NCBI GenBank assembly: GCA_937929915.1
Contig: CALFUN010000017.1
Location: forward strand, 164,106 to 228,105
Direction of reading: 5' to 3'
DNA: 64,000 nucleotides
Origin: an uncultured Caulobacterales bacterium
GTDB taxonomy: Bacteria > Pseudomonadota > Alphaproteobacteria > Caulobacterales > Maricaulaceae
Part shown: positions 57,268 to 64,000 of the stretch, piece after piece
Position numbering within the stretch: position 1 is the stretch's first letter
Layout: each line of letters starts with the position of its first letter
Notes under the pieces: generated by a model
The model's database searches: none
Told to the model about the DNA's origin: nothing
Seen by the model: only the letters and a program-made list of their open reading frames with translations
Program-made: the position numbers and the translations under genes

Positions 57268-57771
57268 TTAACCACTCAAAATATTAGCAGCAAAGTATCG
57301 CGCAAATAATTCTTTGCCGCTCCAGTCATTTGGCATACATGATTTAAACCCCATGTTATTAATTCTTTGGTCTTCCTCTTTAGTGAGAACACCTACTCGA
57401 TAATAACTTTCCAAAAACTTTTGAAGCTCAACAGTCGAAGGAGAACGAAGTTTTTTAAGCATCTCCTGAATTACTTTAACGGGAACAGCATGTTCTTTGA
57501 TTAGACGTTTTTTAATTTTTCCATCAAGAACTTCCCTAGCGTCCTTTGAAATAAAATCCATTCCTTCCAAACATTCCCTCACTTTAAGATTAGAACAGTC
57601 TGGATTGTTCAACCATCTTACGTTGCCATATTTGGTCAAATGAGGCCCATTTTTAGAATAACCGTACCACTCATCTAAAAAACCTCGTAATCTTGAAACT
57701 GACCTATCACCTTCTTCAAGATAGACTTGAATATACTTCAAACACCTACCGATATTATCTTTTTGACTCAT
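57268..57771 (-). CDS. AT-rich orphan gene coupled to thyA
   Basis: A 167-residue soluble protein that I do not recognise. No signal peptide or membrane segment is seen. It is charged and mostly helical, with a motif [17 protein letters not shown] in the middle and many Lys/Glu pairs. Its ATG overlaps the thyA stop as ATGA, so it is translationally coupled to thymidylate synthase. The stretch is about 36% GC by my count, clearly below the neighbouring genes, and codon use favours A/T-ending codons. This suggests recent acquisition. It is convergent with the PhnA-like gene. Possible roles (phage defence, thymidine metabolism or simple hitch-hiker) are speculation. Confidence 0.7.
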   Translation of the reverse strand: MSQKDNIGRCLKYIQVYLEEGDRSVSRLRGFLDEWYGYSKNGPHLTKYGNVRWLNNPDCSNLKVRECLEGMDFISKDAREVLDGKIKKRLIKEHAVPVKVIQEMLKKLRSPSTVELQKFLESYYRVGVLTKEEDQRINNMGFKSCMPNDWSGKELFARYFAANILSG

Positions 57772-58577
57772 ACTGCCACCTTCCCAGGAATATGCGGATG
57801 CGCCTCATAGTCCAATATCTTTACATCGGCATAGGTAAAGTCGTAAATGCTCGTCACATCTTTATTGAGCTTCAGTCGGGGCATAGGCTTGGGTTCGCGT
57901 GTTAGCTGCTCTCTTACCTGTTCAAAGTGATTGGAATAAATATGAGCATCACCAAACGTATGAACGAAATCGCCAACCTCAAGGCCGCAGACCTGCGCCA
58001 TCATATGAGTGAGCAGTGCATAGCTGGCGATGTTAAACGGCACACCGAGGAAAATATCGGCGCTGCGTTGATAGAGCTGGCATGAGAGTTTCCCCTTACC
58101 ATTTTCTTGGGGCGTCACATGAAATTGGAACAGACAGTGGCAAGGCGGCAGCGCCATATCGTCTACATCAGCAGGGTTCCATGCCGATACAATATGCCGG
58201 CGGGAATAAGGATTGGCTTTAATTCCTTCAACGACCTTATCCACTTGGTCGATGACCGCGCCATCTGGCCCTTCCCAGCGCCGCCATTGTTTTCCGTAAA
58301 CAGGGCCAAGATCGCCATTTTCATCTGCCCATTCATCCCAAATTCGTACTTTATTGTCTTGGAGATATTGAATATTGGTATCTCCTGCGAGAAACCAAAT
58401 GAGCTCATGTACAATAGATTTCTTATGCAGCTTTTTGGTCGTTACCATCGGAAAACCATCGGCCAAGTTAAACCGCATCTGATAGCCAAACACACCGCGC
58501 GTCCCCGTCCCCGTTCTATCCATACGGTCTATGCCGTTTTCCATAACATGATTAAGAAGGTCGAGATATTGCTGCAT
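57768..58577 (-). CDS. thyA: Thymidylate synthase
   Basis: A 269-residue ThyA that methylates dUMP to dTMP with methylene-tetrahydrofolate. The active-site motif is [11 protein letters not shown], with the catalytic Cys before HC. The N-terminal [12 protein letters not shown] and the C-terminal [13 protein letters not shown] are typical. The last residues fit the normal enzyme. It is followed by the AT-rich orphan gene with a four-base overlap. The 177 bases between this start and the TM2 gene hold the thyA promoter region and the palindrome assigned to the TM2 gene. Confidence 0.96.
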   Translation of the reverse strand: MQQYLDLLNHVMENGIDRMDRTGTGTRGVFGYQMRFNLADGFPMVTTKKLHKKSIVHELIWFLAGDTNIQYLQDNKVRIWDEWADENGDLGPVYGKQWRRWEGPDGAVIDQVDKVVEGIKANPYSRRHIVSAWNPADVDDMALPPCHCLFQFHVTPQENGKGKLSCQLYQRSADIFLGVPFNIASYALLTHMMAQVCGLEVGDFVHTFGDAHIYSNHFEQVREQLTREPKPMPRLKLNKDVTSIYDFTYADVKILDYEAHPHIPGKVAV

Positions 58578-58724
58578 AACGCAATACTATCCGATTCTAT
58601 TGGGTTGGAAAGAGGCTCTGGCGTTTCACTTGTGCATGCCGCTATAAAATTCCCAGAAGAATTTTAAAAATAATGAAAGAAAAGTAATATTACCCCTTGA
58701 AACATTCCAAATCTCTCTTAGATA

Positions 58725-58743
58725 TTTATTGTTAAACAATAAA
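58725..58743. promoter_or_regulatory. Perfect 19-base palindrome overlapping the TM2 ribosome binding site
   Basis: TTTATTGTTAAACAATAAA is a perfect 9-base inverted repeat with a single central base. Its end overlaps the AAAGGA ribosome binding site of the TM2 gene (ATG 58755). A repressor dimer bound here would block transcription or early translation; a one-base loop makes an RNA hairpin unlikely. Confidence 0.5.
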
Positions 58744-58754
58744 GGACGAGAGAC

Positions 58755-59084
58755 ATGGAAAAGCGGGCTTATGATCGCGAAATCATTGATATGGCAGCTT
58801 CACTCACAACTGAAGAACGCCATAATTTCATGAATATCATTGAAAATGAGCTGCAAAACCCCGTTGAATTATTCGGTTGGAATGTATGGCTGGGTTGGTT
58901 AGGCATTGATCGTTTTATCGTTGGCGATGTATTTTTGGGCCTTTTAAAGCTCTTAACCTTAGGCGGGTTTGGGATTTGGCTAATTGTCGATTGCTTTCTC
59001 ATTGGTAACCGCACACGCGCCAAAAACATCGAAAAAGCCCGCGATATTTATAGTTTTGTCACGCGCCGCAACGTGGCCGCTTAA
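58755..59084 (+). CDS. TM2 domain membrane protein
   Basis: A 109-residue protein. The N-terminal half is acidic and soluble. Residues about 40-85 are a TM2 domain: WLGWLGIDRFIVGDVFLG, then LLKLLTLGGFGIWLIVDCFLIG, forming two membrane spans with the typical GxDRF and GGxGIW marks. A basic tail follows. The function of bacterial TM2 proteins is unknown. AAAGGA is a good ribosome binding site, and a perfect palindrome overlaps it. It is monocistronic, and its stop overlaps the convergent M14 gene stop by four bases. Confidence 0.87.
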   Translation: MEKRAYDREIIDMAASLTTEERHNFMNIIENELQNPVELFGWNVWLGWLGIDRFIVGDVFLGLLKLLTLGGFGIWLIVDCFLIGNRTRAKNIEKARDIYSFVTRRNVAA

Positions 59085-60205
59085 AGCTGCTCGGTCACCT
59101 CTTGCATCGCATCCAATACCGCACTGCCTAATTGCGTGCAGCGCTCTGGCGACCACCCCTGCACGGCATCTGGCGCGTTGATATTATCCTTAAAGGGCAT
59201 TTCTAGCGTCATAGCGAGGCAGTCATAACGGTGGGCCGTGAAATTCGTACACATTGTCAAATTGGCTGTACCTGGCGCATTTAATCCATAGCCATGCTCT
59301 GTTTGAAAATCAGATGATGCGCGCTTATAGGCCGCCAAGAAATCTGCTAAATCTTTGGCTTGCTTATCCGTATAGCCAGGTATGCCTTCCGCGCCTGCAA
59401 TGAAATTATATGGCAAGCTTTCATCGCCATGCACATCTAAAACTAGCGCGGGTTTATCTGCGTCCATAGCGGCGATTGTGTGTAGCACTTCGGGTGATGC
59501 CTCAAGCGTTGCTACGCCCCATTCACGATTTAAGTTCGCACCTGAATAATTCGTACGCAGATTACCCAGCTTTGATCCATCAGGGTTCATATTTGGGACA
59601 ATATGGAAGGTCACAACCTTGCGCAGCGCCGCGGCAACCTCATCATCTTCATCGAGTAATCGGGCCAAAAAGCCTTCCATCCACCATTCAGCCATTGTCT
59701 CACCGGGGTGTTGACGGGCAATAACCCAGATATTTTTTGTACCTTCACCTATCGTCAAACAATCAATCGACTGACCTTGAACAGACATTCCCAGAACACG
59801 TAACGACACGCCATCATATTGCAAACAATCGGCAATAAGATCTGCATGGCGCTCCAGACTATAGGGCGCAAAATAAGCATAATAAACGCTGTCTTGTTCG
59901 GGTGTGTGATTGATAATTAATTGTCCATTTTCATAGGCCGTTGTGTCAACGCGAAACCAATGCTCGCGGTCATAACTGGCAACGGCTCTGTAATCATCCC
60001 AGCCGCCTGTGAAAGCTGCATTAGCCGCATTTATCAGCACCATACGGCAATCTTGGCCCTTGGCGCCCGTCAATCTATAATAAAACCATTGATAGAAATC
60101 TGACGCATTATCAGGCCGTATCGACAAGCGAATATCATCAACCCTGTCAGCATTTTCAACATTGATATTACCGCCATCAAAAGCGCAAGAAATTTGGAAC
60201 GTCAT
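59081..60205 (-). CDS. M14 family cytosolic-type carboxypeptidase
   Basis: A 374-residue zinc metallopeptidase. The N-terminal half is a beta-sandwich of the kind found in cytosolic carboxypeptidase-like M14 proteins. The peptidase domain has the zinc ligands in RQHPGET (HxxE), the later His in LVLDVHGDE and the catalytic Glu in LEMPFKD, together with VPNMNPDGS and NLNREW. There is no signal peptide, so it is cytoplasmic. In related enzymes the activity removes C-terminal residues from peptides or glutamylated substrates; the bacterial target is unknown. It is separated by 39 bases from the N-acetylglutamate synthase gene upstream on the same strand. Confidence 0.87.
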   Translation of the reverse strand: MTFQISCAFDGGNINVENADRVDDIRLSIRPDNASDFYQWFYYRLTGAKGQDCRMVLINAANAAFTGGWDDYRAVASYDREHWFRVDTTAYENGQLIINHTPEQDSVYYAYFAPYSLERHADLIADCLQYDGVSLRVLGMSVQGQSIDCLTIGEGTKNIWVIARQHPGETMAEWWMEGFLARLLDEDDEVAAALRKVVTFHIVPNMNPDGSKLGNLRTNYSGANLNREWGVATLEASPEVLHTIAAMDADKPALVLDVHGDESLPYNFIAGAEGIPGYTDKQAKDLADFLAAYKRASSDFQTEHGYGLNAPGTANLTMCTNFTAHRYDCLAMTLEMPFKDNINAPDAVQGWSPERCTQLGSAVLDAMQEVTEQL

Positions 60206-60244
60206 GAAATTCTCTTATTTTTTTAATCGCCGCAGACTTTACGC

Positions 60245-61381
60245 CTAGGATTGAAAGTCGTCGGGCGCAGAGGCAGCCGCCGTGATCGCTGATGGGATTT
60301 CCGCAGCATCAAGGCCTTTCCAAAAAACCCGCCATTCATCTTGGCGTTGCATACCATCGCAAGCCCGCATATACCAATCATTAAATTGATTTTCTACGCG
60401 TGAGCGCCAAAAAAACGCCGTGACATCTTCGCACATATTCTCCCAAATATCGCGCGCGATCCCCTCACCGCGAGCCATTTTGCTAACCCAGAATTTTGAG
60501 AGATAAGGCAAGCCTGCAAGCTTGGTAAATAAAGCTCCGCCGCGGTAATCTATTTCAACAAAGCCTCTATGAAGATTCGTTTTAAAAAAGTCAGGCTTTA
60601 TGGCTTTGCCAAATGCAGTTTCAATGGAAAACTTCAAATCGCTTTGCTTAAAAGCTGTAAAACGCCGCCCTGTTTGCAATAAAATTTTACGCCGAATAAG
60701 CGTCCCTGACCCTTTTGTTGTAAACAGTTCGGTTAACAGGTTAAGCGGAGAGGCTATGACATAAGCGCGCTGAATATCTGTATGTTTATCGAGCGTCATA
60801 ACGCTTTGTAAAAATCGCGTTTGACCTTGACTTAACCGTCCTGTTTCCAAAATATTTGGAATTTCATCCATCGTCAAACTTTCAAGCCGCGCGCCATTTT
60901 GTGTCAGGCCGCCTGATGGCTGTAAGAAAACAATTTTGTTAGATTTTAACTCATCAGCCAGCCGCGCTAAATCCATGGAGCGGCTACGATTCATCATTTC
61001 TAAAACAACAAGCTTGCCCGCGCGGGTCACTTTTCGAATATCAGGGATTAAGCCATAAGTCGCTGTATCCAGCTTTACGACACCGATATTGCTTTGTTCC
61101 ATATCCCGCGCAAGCCGTTGCGACTGAAACCGCACAGACGTTGGATCTTGACTCAGCGCACCAACCAGTAAGACAGGCGTTAAACCTAAATTAGATAAAA
61201 TCCGTAAGTTCCCAATCAAACTTTCAAGCAAGGGATTTTTAAGGCAGCGCGGGTCTATAACGATAAGTGCAAACCGCTCGGATTCTTGCGCCGCGAATAT
61301 ATCTGCGTAAAACTTAGCTTCATGATTTGCGCCAATCGCCGATAGGCTTGATAGGACAATATTACGTATATCTTGGCTCAT
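60245..61381 (-). CDS. N-acetylglutamate synthase with degenerate amino-acid-kinase domain (vertebrate-like type)
   Basis: A 378-residue two-domain protein. The C-terminal NAT domain (about residues 270-365) contains FFWRSRVENQFNDWY, which closely matches the vertebrate-like NAGS and bifunctional NAGS-K NAT domain. The N-terminal 250 residues have the fold pattern of an amino-acid kinase, but the Gly-rich substrate loops are gone (LLVGAL where GGGPQ is expected), so kinase activity is unlikely. It would acetylate glutamate in the first step of arginine synthesis, with the dead domain possibly kept for arginine feedback. It overlaps argE by four bases, supporting the pathway role. Maricaulis has a related bifunctional enzyme; this copy is shorter. 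Confidence 0.85.
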   Translation of the reverse strand: MSQDIRNIVLSSLSAIGANHEAKFYADIFAAQESERFALIVIDPRCLKNPLLESLIGNLRILSNLGLTPVLLVGALSQDPTSVRFQSQRLARDMEQSNIGVVKLDTATYGLIPDIRKVTRAGKLVVLEMMNRSRSMDLARLADELKSNKIVFLQPSGGLTQNGARLESLTMDEIPNILETGRLSQGQTRFLQSVMTLDKHTDIQRAYVIASPLNLLTELFTTKGSGTLIRRKILLQTGRRFTAFKQSDLKFSIETAFGKAIKPDFFKTNLHRGFVEIDYRGGALFTKLAGLPYLSKFWVSKMARGEGIARDIWENMCEDVTAFFWRSRVENQFNDWYMRACDGMQRQDEWRVFWKGLDAAEIPSAITAAASAPDDFQS

Positions 61382-62394
61382 ATTAAGCCGCCCTCAACTG
61401 CGCGGCTATAATGTTTCACAGCAGTCAAAAGCTGTGAGATTTCAACATATTCATTCGGTTTATGGGCTTGTTCGATATTTCCCGGGCCGTAGACAACCGT
61501 ATTAATCCCCGCCGCGCTCATCATCGCAGCCTCTGTCCAATAAGGCAGATCGACAATCTCCGTATCTGTGAAAAATCGTTCAAATATGGTAATATCGCGC
61601 GTTGCAAATGGTTCAAAAGTGACAATCGTATCCAAAACGGCCTTTGGGTATAGGCGCGCTGCAATATCGTAAATCTCGGCTTCGCGAGTTTTGACATCAT
61701 CACCGGGCGGCGGGCGCATCGACATGCATAATGCACTCGTTGTTGGGATCACATTATATGCTCCGTCAGAGCCCAATTCACCAATATTGACGCACAGCCC
61801 CTTATAAGGCGCCGTCCCAAAATCCATATGTGCGTCTGCGTAATCGCCTATCGCCGCAGCCAAACGCGCCGCATCCAATAAGGGACGCGCGGTTTTATCC
61901 GCCAATGAACTATGTCCGCCCGGCCCGCTAAAATCAGCCCGTATAGCCAGCATACCCCGGTGACGTTTCCCAACACGGCAAGAGGTTGGCTCGCAGACAA
62001 TCGCGTTTTGTGTCCCGTCCAAATGCCCTGCTTTTATAAGCGCAGGCATAACTTCGCTGCCATGTTCTTCATCACCAGAAAACAATATGGCAACATCTTT
62101 AGGTGTTGCCGTTTCTAGCGCAGCCAGAATACAGGCAGCAGCGCCTTTAATGTCGCAAGTGCCTAAGCCTATAAGTCGCCCGTCTTTTTCAATTAAACCT
62201 AACGGGTCACTCTCCCAGCCCTGCCCGCTTGGCACAGTATCAATATGCACATTTAAAACCGTTTTTGGCTTGCCCCATATCGCTAGCACAAAAGCACTAT
62301 TGGTTTTCCCGCGAGTTCGCGGCACCTCTTCCATAATCAATCTATCGGGTGAAAACTGCGCAAGCTGCTTGCGCAAATATGCCACACAAGCCAT
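61378..62394 (-). CDS. argE: Acetylornithine deacetylase (M20 family), start uncertain
   Basis: A protein of at least 338 residues of the ArgE/DapE M20 family. Metal ligands are visible in VHIDTVP, the bridging D of TCDIKG, the EE pair in SGDEEHG, and the final His in EQAHKPNEY. It deacetylates N-acetylornithine to ornithine. ATG 62394 would cut away the first helix and the LVAFDT strand that family members need, while the frame stays open upstream to a TAG with LKPLVAFDTRNGTGDE encoded but without an ATG, GTG or TTG. A GAGAAGGA ribosome-binding-like site (62493-62486) precedes possible ATC/ATA/ATT starts at 62475-62469. Thus the real start may be non-canonical. Confidence 0.85.
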   Translation of the reverse strand: MACVAYLRKQLAQFSPDRLIMEEVPRTRGKTNSAFVLAIWGKPKTVLNVHIDTVPSGQGWESDPLGLIEKDGRLIGLGTCDIKGAAACILAALETATPKDVAILFSGDEEHGSEVMPALIKAGHLDGTQNAIVCEPTSCRVGKRHRGMLAIRADFSGPGGHSSLADKTARPLLDAARLAAAIGDYADAHMDFGTAPYKGLCVNIGELGSDGAYNVIPTTSALCMSMRPPPGDDVKTREAEIYDIAARLYPKAVLDTIVTFEPFATRDITIFERFFTDTEIVDLPYWTEAAMMSAAGINTVVYGPGNIEQAHKPNEYVEISQLLTAVKHYSRAVEGGLI

Positions 62395-62579
62395 CTCGTC
62401 GCCTGTGCCATTACGGGTATCAAACGCGACCAGCGGCTTGAGATGTTGTGTTATATGTTCCGCAGAAATTATGATAAGTACCGAATCCTTCTCTTCACGA
62501 GCCTATATTACTTTAAGCACGGCCTAAAGAGAGCGCAATGCTTGCCCGCATATCTTAAACAAGAATAACGGCTTTTTCA

Positions 62580-62608
62580 TTGAAAAATTTAACCTTAAGC
62601 CTTATATG
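62580..62608 (+). promoter_or_regulatory. Sigma-70-type promoter of ssrA
   Basis: TTGAAA (62580-62585) and TATATG (62603-62608) are spaced by 17 bases and lie just upstream of the tmRNA acceptor segment. Transcription would begin near 62615. Confidence 0.55.
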
Positions 62609-62614
62609 TCAATG

Positions 62615-62936
62615 GCTGGCTTGCCAGCTATGATGATAAACGCGCTTGTAATACACGGACTGGACCCGGGGGCGGTACCCGGCGGCTCCACCACAAAGGC
62701 TCATAATATGAGGCTTTCTGATGGGGCCGAAATAGGATCGACAGACGTCTAAAGAAGTTAGCTTTCATTCGTGTGGGCACCGATAAATGCCCGACTTAAA
62801 GTAATTGCAAATGATAATTACACTGAAGAGTTTGCCCTCGCTGCGTAGCAGTGCGGAATAATTCGCTCTAACTCCTAGTCGCCACGGCCACTAGGCGGGC
62901 TTCGGAGAGTAGCTGGCAACAGAAACTCTCCACTTT
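62615..62936 (+). ncRNA. ssrA: Circularly permuted two-piece tmRNA
   Basis: The gene order is acceptor piece, spacer, coding piece, as in alphaproteobacteria. The acceptor piece ends in CGGCTCC-A-CCA (CCA at 62691-62693), with T-stem CCGGG/CCCGG around 62666-62682. The coding piece starts with GGGGCCG at 62723, which pairs with the acceptor 3' strand to close the seven-pair acceptor stem. The tag reading frame is 62807-62848 and encodes ANDNYTEEFALAA followed by TAG, giving AANDNYTEEFALAA on the released protein. The intervening segment 62694-62722 would be removed. A stem 62904-62910/62925-62931 lies near the 3' end. The exact 5' and 3' limits are estimates. The tag ends in LAA, recognised by ClpXP, whose genes are also in this window. 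Confidence 0.92.
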
Positions 62937-63069
62937 ATTTTCACCCATGCTGCAAAATATAAGCTGGCGCAAATTATGCCGACTATACTTAACCGCTTAA
63001 AGTCACGGGCATGGGTAAACATAAACCGCCCTGTCAACCGCAATTATAATCTACGCGTGATCAGAGATG

Positions 63070-64000
63070 TTACGCAATCTTAGCCGTTTTATCTTGTAAC
63101 CAATGCTCTCGCTTACGATAAATTGTCGACGGACTAAGCTGTAATATTTCCGAGGCTTTTGGAATTGATCCGCCACATGATACGATAACAGCCTCAATAA
63201 TTTCTTGTTCTATCACACTCATAGATTGGTTTATATCCAATGTCAGCGTGGTTTTAAGCGATTCTTGCGGTGTTAGGCCCCTATGATCTTTAATCAATCC
63301 CATCAGCTGATATTCTTCAGAGCTTTCAGATTGAGCCGCAGGCGGTTTTAGTGACATCATATGAGGTTCAAGGACAACACCATCATAGATCACCACCGCT
63401 TTACGGATAATATTTTGCAGCTCGCGAATATTGCCAGGCCAATGATAGCCCATCATTTGCTGTTTGGCCTCATCAGAGATCTCTTTGAAATGCTTACCCT
63501 CTTCGCGGGCATAAAGCGCAAGAAATGTCTCGCTTAATAATAAAACATCTTCACCGCGTTGTGATAAGGGCGGTAATTCAATTGATAACACATCAAGACG
63601 ATAAAATAGATCTTCGCGAAAGCGCTTATCCGCGACAGCCTGCATCGGGTCACGATTAGTGGCACAGATAATCCGAACATCAACATCTTCGGACCAATCG
63701 CTACCGACACGTTTAATTTGACCCGTTTGTAGAAACCGCAATAGCTTGGCTTGCAGGCCAATATCCATTTCGCAAATTTCATCGAGGAATAAAGTCCCGC
63801 CATGAGCTTGACTGGCTGCGCCTTTACGCGACTCATTAGCACCCGTATAGGCGCCCTTAACATGACCAAATATTTCCGACTCGATAAGGTTTTCGGGCAG
63901 AGCCGCGCAATTAATTGCGATAAAAGGCCCGCCTTTGCGGTCACTAACCTTATGTATCGCTTGGGCGGTAACTTCTTTGCCCGTGCCAGATTCGCCCGTA
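63070..64000 (-). CDS. Sigma-54-dependent transcriptional activator, 5' end outside the window
   Basis: The minus-strand frame enters from the right edge and stops at 63070, giving about 309 residues. Walker A (GESGTGKE), the sigma-54 contact loop GAYTGA (the common form is GAFTGA), Walker [10 protein letters not shown], the arginine-finger region [12 protein letters not shown] and [10 protein letters not shown] are all present, so the AAA+ core is almost complete. The C-terminal end is a Fis-type helix-turn-helix with [13 protein letters not shown]. That tail resembles TacA/LuxO-like activators, but the receiver or other sensor domain is beyond the edge, so the signal is unknown. It is the next gene downstream of ssrA on the opposite strand. 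Confidence 0.93.
   Translation of the reverse strand, partial: TGESGTGKEVTAQAIHKVSDRKGGPFIAINCAALPENLIESEIFGHVKGAYTGANESRKGAASQAHGGTLFLDEICEMDIGLQAKLLRFLQTGQIKRVGSDWSEDVDVRIICATNRDPMQAVADKRFREDLFYRLDVLSIELPPLSQRGEDVLLLSETFLALYAREEGKHFKEISDEAKQQMMGYHWPGNIRELQNIIRKAVVIYDGVVLEPHMMSLKPPAAQSESSEEYQLMGLIKDHRGLTPQESLKTTLTLDINQSMSVIEQEIIEAVIVSCGGSIPKASEILQLSPSTIYRKREHWLQDKTAKIA

Noticed and set aside
63534..63944. Minus-strand open frame of 136 codons in another frame of the sigma-54 activator
   Set aside because: The AAA+ frame through the window edge explains the sequence with clear motifs; this frame has none.

Overview
The window reads as a chromosomal segment of an alphaproteobacterium, most likely from the Maricaulales/Hyphomonadales side (Hellea/Robiginitomaculum-like). 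This rests on the circularly permuted two-piece tmRNA gene at about 62.6-62.9 kb, the tig-clpP-clpX-lon order, the mreBCD-mrdA-rodA block, and a vertebrate-like N-acetylglutamate synthase next to argE (a type known from Maricaulis). Overall composition is moderately AT-rich by eye. The genus is inference.

Region 1 (1-5.5 kb): the tail of an ISXO2-like (IS1595 family) transposase with a tiny downstream ORF, an iron-type alcohol dehydrogenase with a hotdog thioesterase, the glutathione-dependent formaldehyde pair (fghA and the class III alcohol dehydrogenase), and an alpha-methylacyl-CoA racemase. Region 2 (5.5-25.4 kb): branched-chain catabolism and accessory metabolism. A branched-chain 2-oxoacid dehydrogenase (fused alpha-beta E1 plus E2) is divergent from an Lrp/BkdR-type regulator. 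Next come a self-sufficient reductive dehalogenase fusion, a lipoate-protein ligase, and a two-armed leucine catabolic cassette. One arm is TetR-scoA-scoB-small membrane protein-thiolase-CitE-like lyase; the other is MCC beta-MCC alpha-isovaleryl-CoA dehydrogenase-MaoC. A perfect inverted repeat lies between the arms. An MFS transporter and a YghU-type GST follow. Together these would carry leucine from the 2-oxoacid to acetyl-CoA; acs (25.5-27.5 kb) feeds acetate into the same pool.

Region 3 (27.5-35.0 kb): mobA, tRNA-Asp(GTC), tRNA-Val(TAC) and the protein-quality block lon, clpX, clpP, tig. Region 4 (35-42.7 kb): a DedA protein, an Mla/MCE lipid transport operon (STAS-permease, ATPase, MCE protein, lipoprotein), dgcA, a lipoprotein and an NSS transporter. 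Region 5 (42.8-51.9 kb): an orphan REC-HPt phosphorelay protein, the rod-shape operon mreB-mreC-mreD-mrdA-rodA, a TVP38 protein, miaA and divergently overlapping serB. Region 6 (51.9-58.6 kb): hflK-hflC-DUF2065-DegP-type protease, folA, a VUT transporter, a PhnA-like zinc ribbon, and thyA coupled to an AT-rich orphan gene. Region 7 (58.7-64 kb): a TM2 protein, an M14 carboxypeptidase, N-acetylglutamate synthase and argE, ssrA, and a truncated sigma-54 activator.

No rRNA, CRISPR array or prophage was seen. The most interesting items are the reductive dehalogenase fusion, the leucine cassette that resembles the mycobacterial Rv2498c-Rv2504c set, argE with no ordinary start codon, the AT-rich gene coupled to thyA, the operator-like palindromes, and the small membrane protein embedded in the sco-thiolase operon. 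No gene-free stretch longer than about 300 bases is present once the RNA genes are counted.
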